This document shows positions 30,970 to 42,084 of a stretch of 64,000 nt of DNA, piece after piece; positions within the stretch are counted from its first letter, which is position 1, and every line of letters starts with the position of its first letter. The stretch comes from Penicillium oxalicum. Its lineage: Eukaryota > Ascomycota > Eurotiomycetes > Eurotiales > Aspergillaceae. Location of the stretch: assembly GCF_001723175.1 (NCBI RefSeq), contig NC_064654.1, positions 3,534,001-3,598,000 of the forward strand, given 5' to 3'. The notes under the pieces are model-generated. The model had not been told where the DNA came from and did not search any database. It saw nothing but the letters and a program-made list of their open reading frames with translations. Position numbers and translations under genes: made by a program.

Positions 30970-31369
30970 GGTTAGCAGGTTTGTCTTACGGGGTGTCGGC
31001 TGACATGAATCTCAGCGATATGAAGGCGCATCCAATGCGTCACGTGGTTCAAAGATGATTATCGATAAGATCCATCGCCGAGAAAATCCCTTAACCCCGA
31101 GTCTCCGCATCCACTGACATTGGGTTGAATAGGTAGATGCTTCACCATATGCCAAGCAGTTTCCACTTTCGCCTCTAAAGTTTGTACACATAGGTAATGC
31201 TGTACACCGAAACAGGCTGCTAGCAACGTGGCTTTCAAGCGCTATTAACTACTACGCATGGCGGAGGGCTGTCGATAGGCCTATTCATGTTGGAGAAAAA
31301 GAAATACGTAGTGCCGCGGGAAGTCGGGCTTCTATAACTACACCCTAAGTGTAAACAAAGGACGCCATT
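30970..31369. other. Spacer between the TMEM135-like gene and cox11
   Basis: Head-to-tail minus-strand spacer of 400 bp containing the cox11 promoter. Nothing else is seen. Confidence 0.5.
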
Positions 31370-32826
31370 TTATTTCAAAACTCGGGTGGCAATCTTTCCA
31401 AAGACGCCTCGTACTAAGCTAGGTTTTTCACGCAAAGTGGTAATGAGAATGGCAGCGCTGAGTGCAAATGCAATGCGTTCACGGTGTAGAAACTGCAATT
31501 CAAGACGGAAGATTTCAAGTTAGCACCTGTAATATGTAGAATCTTGGAGTTTCCGTGAATAGACTCCACTGCCCCATACCAAGGGAGAAATTGGCTTGCC
31601 AAACAAGCGAATATCCATGGTCTTGACCAACCAAAACTTCGACATACCTTTTTGTCATACAACCGTGGCAGTACCGTAGCAGCAGCCCTTGGTGCCACGA
31701 ACAGAGCCAGCTCTTGTCTCTTTCGTGGTTGTTCAACCAACACACTCCATCCACACAGCAGGCATCCTGCGCCCACGCAAAGGCCCGAGTCCCACATCTG
31801 CGGCGTCACTGACTTCCTGTCGAATAGTCTGGGTCCAAGTCTCGTCCGGGCCAGACACACAGCGTAGTAAAAAAGACTGACAAAAACTGCAAGGAATGCC
31901 GAAGATCGAGCGCCCTCAGAGACTGCACGGCGCAGCACCACTGGGTCTCTTATCCGGCGTAGCCGAAAAATAAGTTGTAGGGGGATGTAGGTTGCACAAG
32001 CAACCTTGAAGGTTCTCGCGAACCGGGACAAAGCGTGAAGTTCACAATTGGGACCACAGCCCATATGTACCATCTCGCAGGGGATTGGTGTGGTTTTCTT
32101 TGGATCGCCCCATTGTTCGGGCCAGCCAAAGTCTCTACACATGGACCTTAAGAGGGGAGCCTGCCCGGTGTCCTTTCCATAGACAAAGATTCCTCGGCGC
32201 GCACGACGGAGCGCTTCGATCAAGCGCACATCTACCTTGGCCATCTCCCCAATCCATCTCTCATACGTTCTCGGAAGTTTCTCGGGGAGATAGAACCAGG
32301 CCCACATAACCACTGCAGCACTCGTGGCAAAAACTCCAGCATCAGCCAACCCCGGAATTGACGACTCGACTTTTGTCCAGAGATTGTCAGCTTTGCGCTT
32401 CCGAGACCAAATGCTCCAAGCCGCGCATGCTAAGACATCAGTGGCCCGAATCAAAGTGAAGATGGTCAAGTCCATTGTCCGCCCAGCAAGGTCTGGTAGT
32501 GGAGGTGCCGAGGAGTTTGTTAAATCTTGGGCACTATTTTCTTCGTTCCTTGGCACGCGGCCCTTGGTTTTGGCCTCTGCTCGCGGGACGGTGTGATTTT
32601 TGTTGAGAAGGTTGAAGCCCGCACATGCTGACAGAAAAGCTGTGGAAAATTGTATCAAACCTCTGATGCGCCTTGTGATTCGAGAACTACGTCTCGAGGA
32701 GGTTGCTGTGGCCAACTCGCATAGCTTTTGCAATAACACAGGGAGGAATGTCGATCCTCCCACTAAGACCGCACAGAAGGATGGAAAGCTGTCAGCCCGC
32801 AGTGGCTTAAGCAAAACATGCAGGAC
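31370..32826 (-). CDS. TMEM135-like multispanning membrane protein (N-terminal exon not resolved)
   Basis: Two exons are certain: one up to 31648 and 31492-31370, joined in phase 0 to read RLYDKKFLHRERIAFALSAA. The 5' exon is open from 32826, where a CTAG acceptor precedes it, and contains no plausible ATG near its start (only TTG at 32814), so at least one upstream exon is missing from this model. Visible landmarks are LLKPLRADSFPSFCAVLVGG, the TGQAPLLRSMC loop, the cysteine-rich PCEMVHMGCGPNCELHALSR and GLCVGAGCLLCGWSVLVE, with several hydrophobic spans between. These fit the fungal branch of the TMEM135 family, whose animal members act at peroxisomes and mitochondria in fat and organelle dynamics. 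The function here is inference. I could not find an upstream exon with the right phase between 32830 and 33300. Confidence 0.75.
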
Positions 32827-35017
32827 CTAGGCGTCAAGAATAAGCAAATCAATTCACGTTCGCTGGGACGAAGTAAGGCAAAACACGAGATTACAGACGC
32901 CCACAGTATTTGGAAACATTGAACTCGTCCATGAAATCGGAAGCAGCTTCAGTGACCTACTTGTTCAATTCTTTGTTTGATCGATCGGTCTTGCTTGCCA
33001 AATTCCCTGGCACACGTTATTAACTTAGGCGTTACCGATGATAGGTAGCCCAAGGCGTATGCGCGAATTATGCTTTTGCAATTTAGCTTATCAGCATGGA
33101 ACCTTGCGTTTCTGGTTGATTTACAGCTTTCTTGATAGCGCTAGATCATTCCCAGAGACAGAGCGAAGAAACTCACGGCTTCAAGATTCGGGCAAAAAGT
33201 CGCCTGTCATAGGGACTTAAACGGCCCACTGTATCCATGGGGCCAAAAAGCGTCCCCTCCTCTTGTCTTCACCAGACTGGCGTTCAGCCGCCTCAATGGC
33301 TGACAGACCGTATACGGCGGCAGGCTGACAGAATCGTGGCCTATTGGGTTAATGTGGGCAATTTGGCAGCGTCTTTGACCCTGACCAACACAAGTCTTTG
33401 CCGTTCAGCCTGCAGGAGTAGGGTGGTGTCACTTTCCTGCGCAAGGGGTGAAAGCCAATCCTCGTGAGGCTGACACTGGCTGATGTCTGTACGATCGTCT
33501 ATCCGAGACAAATCTGCGAATCTCTTTCCGATCTGTGTGTGTCGTGTGGATGCAAGGAAGTAGATCTGTGGGGTAGTCGCATTAGACTGAGCCTCGGTTC
33601 CAGATCCGGAAGTAATCGCCCGCCAAGGTCAAAGCTCGAAATTGCTCAGGAGAACGAAACAATGCGCATACTTTTCTCAAGAGCCAGGAGAACTTATGGG
33701 CGAGCACTCGACAGTTGACACGTGTTTCCCTACTGAAGCCCCCCGTGCGACCCCGAGACAAGCAAGAACAGGGAAGCAATCCACTGTAGGTCAAATCATG
33801 TCAACAACGATTTGTGTGTCTTCAAAGTGTGCGGACTCTGAGGACTCAAGCGATAGTGTGGGTTTTAAGAGAGAATGAAGATATACCTCTGACTTTGCAG
33901 TTCAAATTCCACCCGCTGTTGAGACTGGCAAATGCCCTTATTTGCGTGGCAGACGTACGCGCAATGAAAGCCAGGCAGGTAGTCTCAGGCTCGTCACAGT
34001 GAAATGTGGGTGGACGAGGAAAGCACACCACGTTGCGCGGGTCGAACATCAAGAGTCCGCTGAGCACTTTGAAAGATCCGGGAATTGGCTCGCACTTTTT
34101 ACTGTAATAATGAACATCCAAATCTGACGTCTCGGAGCGTGGAATTGAAAAGGGTGCAATTCCCGTCTTGGTAGTTACTCCACAAAATATCCAAAATGCC
34201 ACCCGCTACGGACTCGTCCCGTTCTCCGCGATGCCGAGTTTCAGGTCTCTCGGGCGGTCTTCCCCGGACTATGAGAAGAAATCGGCAGGCGGTCGGGTAA
34301 TCTTACAGGTATGTTTGTATTGAGCTAGAAATGGTGGCTCCCGGTTGTGCAAAACTGCCCAGTCAGACAGATGGAACCTGCTCTTTACTTGCGTAATGTA
34401 ATTTTTGCTCTGTATATCCGTTACGTCACGCGACCAGCAAGAAAAATTCACATGTGATCCTGCCTGGGCTGCGGACAGTCCGGCGATGCGATGAGAGACT
34501 ACGGACCACAATAACAGCATACTCCACTCCAAGGGCTCTTCTTCCCCAGCTTTGAGTAGCGTTTCGTTTGCTTTCCATGCCGCATTTACTTTGATACGGG
34601 TTTGTTCAAGCACGTGGCTTTCTGTTCGCCGACTTACGCTCCTTTTGCTTCAGTGTCTTTGCAACGTGCGCTCAACGAGTCAGCCCACCTGTCCAGTCCA
34701 GCACGGGCGATAGTCGGACACCGAACTCACTCACCTAGGCATGAGATTTCTTGCTGCATCGTGCTGCTCTTGGAATCATCGGAGCAGCAATTCGTGATCT
34801 TCATCTTGAGCAGTTCTCTCGGTCTGTGATCCCCACTCTTTGGACAAATCTCTCCGATCATGGAAAGGTCTGGCGCTGAAGTGAGACCCGGACAAACTTC
34901 TCCAGTACCTACTGGTCCCTTCGGCTGTAGGTTATGATTTTCCTTCGAGCCGGACTCTATCGAGTCGGGTTATGCATATGACAGGGCTAACAACCGCCAG
35001 ACGCTTTCCTCTCCCCC
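32827..35017. other. 2.2 kb interval upstream of the bHLH gene
   Basis: The first 500 bases should contain the missing 5' exon or exons of the TMEM135-like gene. The rest is presumably promoter and leader of the bHLH gene. Frames are short and none shows splice-linked continuation. Confidence 0.4.
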
Positions 35018-36217
35018 ATGGATACACCATTCGAACAGCCTCCGGCATTGCCCCCGGGGCTCCCTCTTCTGGACGACAACGAATCAAGCATGTTGGACAA
35101 TTTTTTCAGCACCATGAATACAAATAATCTGGCGAACGACATGTGGTTTCGGGGTCACCCCGATAAACCTTCTGGTCTCGACTTTGACTGGAATCAGGAA
35201 CTCCCACCCACCTTTGAAGGTTCCACGACTTCGCTTTCACAATCCTCCTATCCGCCTCAAAGCTTGAAGAACACTATGGCCAGCGGCGGCAATCCACATA
35301 CCGACGTCTACGCTGCAGCATCCATGCTTTATCCGAATGAGACAAACAGAAATAATTTTGGTCCTGCCCTGGTTCAACAGAATTTCACCGGCCAACCACT
35401 GAATGTCGGCGTCGGTCATGGTCGACGCGAGTCTCGACACATGGCTCCTGCAGTGGCCTCGAATTCCTCACCTCCAAGATCTAGAATTCCGACCGGATTT
35501 CACACCTCCGAGATGCTCTTTGATGTGCGCGATCCCATTCCCGTGGACCAACATCCATCGCGCAAAGCTAGGGGTCTTCACTGGGGCTCAGACTGCAGCT
35601 TTATGGATCAAGGTTACGTTGCGCCACCTGACCAACCCGACATGGAAACTCGCACAAGAGAAATGCTAGATCATCTTGATTGCTTCGAGCCTCAAGACAG
35701 TGCAGCCACCACCCGGGCCCCGAGCCCTGAACGTGCGGCCCGATCGCATAATTCGAGCGCCGTTCATCCTCAATCAGATGATGAGAACGATTCTCAGCCA
35801 CGCAAACGGCAGCGCACTGCCAAACCCAAAAGTGGATCGCCTTCGGATGGTGAAGATCCCCGGTCGCATGCCAACAAATCTCGATCATCAAGCATCGCCA
35901 AGGGCCGTCGAGCGTCAACGGATACGTCTCGGAAGGCTCGAGTCGCTCAAGCAAGCAAAGCCCCCCGCGAGAATCTTTCTGAGGAACAGAAACGAACAAA
36001 CCATATTCTCTCGGAGCAGAAAAGGCGTAATCTCATTCGTCAAGGGTTTGATGATCTCTGCTCTCTTGTTCCGAGCCTTCGAGGTGGGGGCTTTAGCAAA
36101 AGCGCCATGCTCACCCAAGCCGCCGACTGGCTGGAAGATCTTCTCCGTGGCAATGAACTCCTGCAAAGTCAGCTCACTGACATGAAAACCATAAATGGTC
36201 TGGTAATGCCTAGATGA
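35018..36217 (+). CDS. bHLH transcription factor (GlcD gamma-like)
   Basis: Single exon, 399 residues, starting MDTPFEQPPALPPGL. Residues 1-240 are proline, serine and asparagine rich with acidic patches, as in activation domains. A basic, nuclear-localisation-like stretch (QPRKRQRTAKPK) lies near 262. The basic helix-loop-helix occupies about 322-390: EEQKRTNHILSEQKRRNLIR is the basic region and helix 1, carrying the H, E and R that read an E-box; QGFDDLCSLVPSLRGGG leads to the loop; and SKSAMLTQAADWLEDLLRGN is helix 2. Closest remembered fungal relatives are annotated as HLH transcription factor GlcD gamma, with little known about function. The bHLH ends nine residues before the stop, so no leucine zipper follows. 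Confidence 0.87.
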   Translation: MDTPFEQPPALPPGLPLLDDNESSMLDNFFSTMNTNNLANDMWFRGHPDKPSGLDFDWNQELPPTFEGSTTSLSQSSYPPQSLKNTMASGGNPHTDVYAAASMLYPNETNRNNFGPALVQQNFTGQPLNVGVGHGRRESRHMAPAVASNSSPPRSRIPTGFHTSEMLFDVRDPIPVDQHPSRKARGLHWGSDCSFMDQGYVAPPDQPDMETRTREMLDHLDCFEPQDSAATTRAPSPERAARSHNSSAVHPQSDDENDSQPRKRQRTAKPKSGSPSDGEDPRSHANKSRSSSIAKGRRASTDTSRKARVAQASKAPRENLSEEQKRTNHILSEQKRRNLIRQGFDDLCSLVPSLRGGGFSKSAMLTQAADWLEDLLRGNELLQSQLTDMKTINGLVMPR

Positions 36218-37443
36218 AAGCTATGCTCTTGTGATGTGACCACGATTTTTCTCTTTTTGATTCCCACTTCCCACGCCTCGGATTCACACTGCGTCATTTT
36301 GAATCCCGTCTCGACATTATTAGCGCTTGAGTCTTGCGCATCAGGTGGTATTGAACATCCTTGTTGAATTTTTTGCCCGTCATTCCAGTTATGATACCAC
36401 TTCGTGCTTTGTGGGAGATGCTTAGGGCCTTCAATAAACTTGATAACTGCCACTCAGTCAAATGCTAGCTACATATTTTACCCCCCCTATCACTCGCACA
36501 AATTGGCACACCTCAACCACTGTATTTATAGAGCTAACCCCAAAAATCTTTTTGAACCAATCATCGTGCTTGCTGCTTCTTTGGTGATCACCTACCCTCG
36601 TGAAAATAAGCCCTTTATTCTGCGCCGAATAACAGGTATCTACTCTCTCCATGACACACCTGAGGTCACTGGTCCCTGCGGCACCTGCGGCACCTGCGGT
36701 ACTTAGGTACAGGCCCAGTTTAGTAATATTTTTAGACCACACATACATAGGTTGGAGCGACAAACCCATTTCGTAAATTCCTTCGAGGCTAGACCTCAGC
36801 ATAATACATCCTAGAACAGAGTGACAGATGGCTGTTAGTATTTTCACTCCAGTCTCCCGACAATTGAGTATCTTGATTGACTTCCATGGGAAAATCATGG
36901 AGCAGAAAAAGGTGTCTTGAACGGCTACGAATTAACGGATAACATAACGGGGGTAACTAAACTCCCGAAGAAGAAAATAAGAAAATAATATGCTCCGAGA
37001 GCGATGATGACAAGGATCCTTCCCAGTAGTTTCTAGGGGTGGGTCATCAAGATATAAAGCTGGCAGGTGGCTGCTGTGACCAGGAAACATAAGCAACCTT
37101 GGGCCCGATGTATCCAAAGAATTGATGCCAGGTGTTGCAGTATCCGTTGATTGTACCATCTACTTTCCGGTCGTGACTGCAGCAGCACCTTTCGGCTTGC
37201 TGCTCCTAGTGACTTTTGTGCTGGTCAGGCATGCCACACACTGGAAGTATGCAGTGCGTAGGACATTGATAGCACATGCCTACATGACATGCCGTTGCTG
37301 ATCTGCGGAGGAACGTGCAGGCGGCTGGCCGTGCATGAACGACGCCCCCACCGCTTTGTTTTGGGCAACGCGTCGGGCCAACCTCGCCATGACATCTACC
37401 AACAGTGTGCTGGCCTTAGTGTCAGTCCTCCCATTTACTCGTC
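36218..37443. other. 1.2 kb intergenic region
   Basis: Between two plus-strand genes. Contains three tandem copies of a nine-base unit (CTGCGGCAC, the last changed to CTGCGGTAC) at 36676-36702 and otherwise AT-rich DNA. No gene is seen. Confidence 0.5.
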
Positions 37444-38528
37444 ATGCCTTCCAAAAGAAAGCGCTCCAGAGGACAGGAAGAGGAAAACTCCGAGAATGAA
37501 TCACAGAAGCGTTTCGCCTATCTAAAGCCCAGCGTGCGCCGTATCCCTGAGAACACTATCAAGACCAAATGGTCCACACTCCCAGAGTCTGTACAGGAAA
37601 GGATTCAGGACTTGTTTTTGTCTCTCGAGCGCCCCGTGATTGTAAGACAGCAAAATGAGCGGAAGCGCATCGAGGCTCAGAGCGCAGTGCGGGCTGTGGT
37701 AAAAAAGTATGTCCTTCTTTCTCTCTGTTGACCAGCAGGCAGGGGTCGATTGGATTGTGTAGAGGCGCAACGAATGTTCGCTGACTCAGGCTTGTCGAAT
37801 CAGTCTCTCGAAACGTCTCCCTCGAATGCCATTTCCCCCAATAACAAAAGATTCGAACTTCGACTACGAGTCTGCCATTGATGAACATGTACGTCATTCA
37901 TTCATAAGAAAGAAGGAAAATTATCTGCTGACAAGCTGCAGCGCTCACTGGAAGCGAGCCTGGCAACTATTCAAGATAGTGCCGATCTGCTTCGCGCAGA
38001 AATTTCCAAAGAAGAGTCACTCCTCGCGCGAGAGAAGCAATCACTTCAGGAGATGGAAAGAAATGCCAAGAGTGCCGAGGCTGAGCGGAAGCGATCAATG
38101 AAAAAGGTACCCTATTCTAGATTGCAAACCTTGCACATTCTATTCTCCTTGTCATGTTTGCCATGATTCTGATATATCTATTGTAGGAACATTCTGTCCT
38201 GCGCCAGCTCGATGATTTGCCGGAGTCCTCGTTTGAGGACGGTGACCAATTTGCGCCGTTCAATCCTACAAAGACACCCGTCACTCTGGATCAGGTAGAA
38301 TACCTTCGAATAACGTTTTTTGGGTCGGTTACACATTTATTATCGAATCAACACGCTGACTCCAATCTCTCTCAGCTCGATGAGGATCCTGATATTCGGA
38401 AGCTAGTGCTCCAGCTTCATGGCCATCTTCAGTCCATGCAGGCTAATACAGCAAGTCTGGCTGGACTTAGCGATGCAATCACGCGATCTCAAACTGCATT
38501 ATATCTTTTGTCAAACCCGAATGATTGA
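37444..38528 (+). CDS. Inner kinetochore subunit CENP-Q / Fta7
   Basis: Five exons: 37444-37706, 37804-37888, 37942-38106, 38187-38294 and 38376-38528, giving 257 residues. It opens with a basic MPSKRKRSRG and an acidic stretch, then RFAYLKPSVRRIPENTIKTK and a short helical core. LPRMPFPPITKDSNFDYE is the motif I rely on most: the L-PFPP-x(5)-FDYE signature of fungal CENP-Q (Fta7, Okp1-like). A coiled coil follows from RSLEASLATIQDSADLLRAE through KSAEAERKRSMKK. The C-terminus is a leucine-rich helix pair. CENP-Q pairs with CENP-U in the COMA part of the CCAN, linking CENP-A chromatin to the outer kinetochore. For exon 2 the acceptor at 37801-37803 is chosen, because the upstream CAG would run into a stop. 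Confidence 0.82.
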
Positions 38529-39597
38529 TCGCCTGTGCAACCCGTTTTTTACCAACACTTCCGCTCAAGCCTCATTTCGTCTCTCTTGCACCGAGAGGAA
38601 AATCTTAATGCGGGTGGCATTCCAGGCATACGATCATCACAATTGCTGCCTGTACTTCGATTCTCTCTGTGAACCAAAGCGTGGGCATAAGTTGGGGCAT
38701 TTGTTTCATGCAGCTCCCTTAATCGCGGGGATTCTTTGAACAACTTCAAGGTCCCGAAAGCGTACTTTGATCTCAATACAGGCTCAAAGACCAGCCTGCA
38801 TGATATGTTCGGCTTTACCGAGATCATGATCTACGAAAGTCGAATTCTGCCCGAGCCAGGCATTTTGTTTCGATGTCTTGTTTGCGTAAAAACACCGGCG
38901 AGGTCATGCATCCAAGACATAAGCAATTTTCAGAAAGGCGTCATGCGAGATCTCTGCCTTTGGGCGTGCACAAGGGATATTCCACGGAGTGGTTGCAATC
39001 TCAGCAAGACGTGTGTCTTATCCAGATGCGGAATCCCAGGTAGTCGTACACATGACATGATGGTTGCGCCAAGCAGGTACGGCACAATGAGGTTCTGTCA
39101 CATTTACTGAGGCCCTGTATTTTGCTCTGGATTCCCATGACTCCGCATGTTGATGGAGAATGTAAATTGAAAGACCAGGAGAATGGGCTCCGGACCGAGT
39201 ATTACGTGCATGGAATACGTGAACACTTGGCTGGGTGTGAACATGAATTTTGCCTGTTTTTACAAATAACTGTGAATTATCCATTAAGTTGGGTGGTTGC
39301 CTGGAAAGAATCTCGTAGGTGTCTGTTCCAAGCCAAAAAGGTTGAAAATGCCATGTGGGCATGTGCCCTCCGCCTGTTCTCCGGTGCGGAGAACATCGGA
39401 GGATCCAGTCTGCCTTCCTGACCACCCCCCGGCTCCGCTTTCGTCTCCAAGAACCTCAAGAAGCTCTAATGCACGACCTCTCCACTTTCTGGAATCTACA
39501 AATCAATTACCGTCAATATTGCGCAGCCTAGCATGACCTCTGGTCTTTGATTGGAATCACTCCCCAGGAATATTCTTAATCGTCGATACTAGCCACC
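38529..39597. other. 1.1 kb intergenic region upstream of acuM
   Basis: Contains the CENP-Q 3' region and the acuM promoter. Frames at 38736-39110 (plus) and 39018-39425 (minus) are unstructured and have no partner exons. Confidence 0.5.
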
Positions 39598-41686
39598 ATG
39601 ACGGAAAAACGCACATCGGCGTCGGGCGCAATGTCCGAGAACAACGGCGCAAGCGCCAGATCAAAAGTCACGACGGCAGATGCGAGGAAAGATGCACGAC
39701 CGAAAGACTTGCCAGCAACATCGGCAGTGAAATCAGAAACATCTGGAACTGGAAGCCATGCGAGCCCCAAGAAGCGCCGCAAGGTAAATCACGGTAAGTT
39801 GCTGCGCGCCCCGCACATGTGACTGGATTCCGTAAATGCCTTGCTTTCGCATTGAGGGGCTTCTTCACTCAGACTCTTCGCTGACAAACAATGTAATCGC
39901 AGCATGTGTCTATTGTCGTCGTTCGGTGAGCCTCCTACACAATACATACTCGCGCGAGCGTGGGATTATGGTTTGCGACAGCGGCCAAAGAACCGTACCT
40001 GCGTCAACGATTCTCGCTTAATTCTCGCGTTGCAAGCGATTCCTCGAAACACAACTGTGCTGACTTGATACTAATAAACTTCGCCGCACGACAGCATATG
40101 ACATGCGACTCGGTATGCTCTTCCTGTTTATGCGCTAGATTTACTTGCGACTCTCACTGTGGCCGGCGGGAGAAACTCGTGTTGATTAACCTCGGTCCCA
40201 CAGGAGCGTCCCTGCACGCGTTGTATAAAACGCAATATCGGCCATCTTTGCCATGACGAACCCCGAGAACCGACAAAAAGGCGGGACACAGATCATTCGG
40301 CGGCGGATGAGGAAGGGTCGTCGAATAACGAGCTGAGCAGCGTGCAAAATATGCGTACGAGCGTCGACTTATCGGACCCTATCAAATCCCAAGTCCTTAC
40401 AGATGGCTCAATGGGTATTACCCCCTCGTCGGTGCAGCCATCGAGTTTGATCTCGTCCAGTCAAAGTCTTGAGAACCAACAGCAGCGTGAGTGCAGATCG
40501 CAGTCAAGGACGTCACATAAATTTCGCACGGCCCATGACTGACCTCAATGACCAGTGTTTGCCTACAACGAGTGGCTTGGTGGCCAGACTCAATTTCAAG
40601 ACATGCATCCACTTCATCCGTCATATATGTTCAATGCGCCGGAGGTGACGAACGAATATAACCTGCTAGGTGACTTCCTCAGTAACAGCTTACTCGATGA
40701 TGGGACCCTCTTTCAAGATCAAACCATGCAGAACATATACGCTGATCCAACTCTCATGGGCTCTGCCAACCCGACCGGTGGAAGTAATAGCCTCATCGCG
40801 CCAACACAGCCTGCGCAGACAACGCAAAGTCAGGACCCGCAAGGAGACTCTATTGGGCGCTCAGCCTCTACTTTGGGCAATGACAAAGCTCGCGAGACAT
40901 ACTACATGACAGCCGCAGACCCATCTGGTTCTGATCCACCCGAGGAGCGGATGAACAAGCTCCTCAAGGCAAAGTATGACGCGGGACTTTTGAAGCCATT
41001 TAATTACGTAAAGGGCTATGCAAGGCTCAATCAATACATGGAGAAGAACATGCATCAGGCATCTCGGCAAAAGATTCTTCGCCAGCTTGACAAATTTCGC
41101 CCCAAGTTTCGCGAGCGAATGCAGAGTTTGACTGATGTTGAGCTAATCCTCGTGGAGATGTGGTTCGAGAGAAGTCTGATGGAGTATGATCGTGTGTTTG
41201 CCAGCATGGCTATCCCAGCTTGTTGCTGGCGGCGAACTGGCGAGATTTTCCGCGGCAACAATGAGATGGCGCAGCTGATCGATGTACCAATAGAAAGCTT
41301 AAGAGATGTAAGCTTTTGTGGATTCATCATTTTGGCTTTGCTTGGGTCGTGACTAACATACAGTGAATTCCAGGGGAAATTGGCCATTCACGAGTTCTTT
41401 GTTGAAGATCAGCTTGTTAGCTACTGGGAGAAGTTTGGTGCTATTGCATTTGACAATACCCAGAAAGCTATGCTGACGAGCTGCACTTTGAAGAGCCCCA
41501 ATAACCCAACAGGTGAGGGTATTCCTTGTTGCTTTTCATTTACTATTCGACGAGACAATCACAACATGTAAGTTTTTCGAATCGTGACATCAAGCAACAG
41601 CGAAGTGAGAGGGCCTAACCTACATTCTTGACAGCCCATCTCTTATTGTTGGCAATTTCTTGCCCATTCAGCGAACACACAGATAA
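39598..41686 (+). CDS. acuM: Zn2Cys6 activator of gluconeogenesis, AcuM/Rds2 type
   Basis: Seven exons: 39598-39793, 39903-39925, 40095-40112, 40204-40486, 40556-41307, 41374-41567 and 41635-41686, giving 505 residues. The zinc cluster is C-x2-C-x6-C-x5-C-x2-C-x8-C with cysteines at 67, 70, 77, 83, 86 and 95 (ACVYCRRSHMTCDS, ERPCTRCIKRNIGHLC), preceded by the basic KKRRKVNH. Exons 2 and 3 are 23 and 18 bases. The C-terminal half is the conserved PAS-like region of the Rds2 family: YYMTAADPSGSDPPEERMNK, GLLKPFNYVKGYARLNQYM, MAIPACCWRRTGEIFRGN and CCFSFTIRRDNHNIP. In Aspergillus, AcuM works with the related AcuK to switch on PEP carboxykinase and other gluconeogenic genes. I assign AcuM rather than AcuK from the zinc-cluster sequence and resemblance to yeast Rds2; the pair is similar, so some doubt remains. 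Confidence 0.92.
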
Positions 41687-42084
41687 TGAGATTGTAAAAA
41701 GTCACTCAGAATGCGGCATTGACGACGTTGTCCCACAAAATTCGAAGAAACAACCCCATCATGTCCTGTGACGTGTGGCCCTTGGATGGTGTTCTGCGTG
41801 TGTTGCTCTGGGCCAGATATTGATCTCTAGTCTGGAAATTAGCAGGGCTCTGACTGATGATACCCAATGTCTCTATAAAATATCGAAGATTCAAATCTCA
41901 AGACGTATATAAGTTTGTGCGCGTGCGCCGGAAATCGTGAAACGTGATCTTATGGGCAGGTGACTTTCTTGGTTGGCTAAGACCCCAGGCCAACTTCCTC
42001 GTCCGCGCAAGACGTAGCCTCATTCCCTCACTTTCTGAATCTCGGTAAAATTGGCTGGTTCTCTCTGAAGCCCTAATCTCAGAA
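41687..42084. other. Spacer between acuM and spo22
   Basis: About 400 bp, head to tail, that must hold the acuM 3' end and the spo22 promoter. Nothing further is seen. Confidence 0.5.

Noticed and set aside
4366..41686. A nutrient-signalling gene cluster (pkaC1, sin1, acuM)
   Set aside because: The genes are up to 37 kb apart with many unrelated genes between; nothing suggests more than ordinary gene order.
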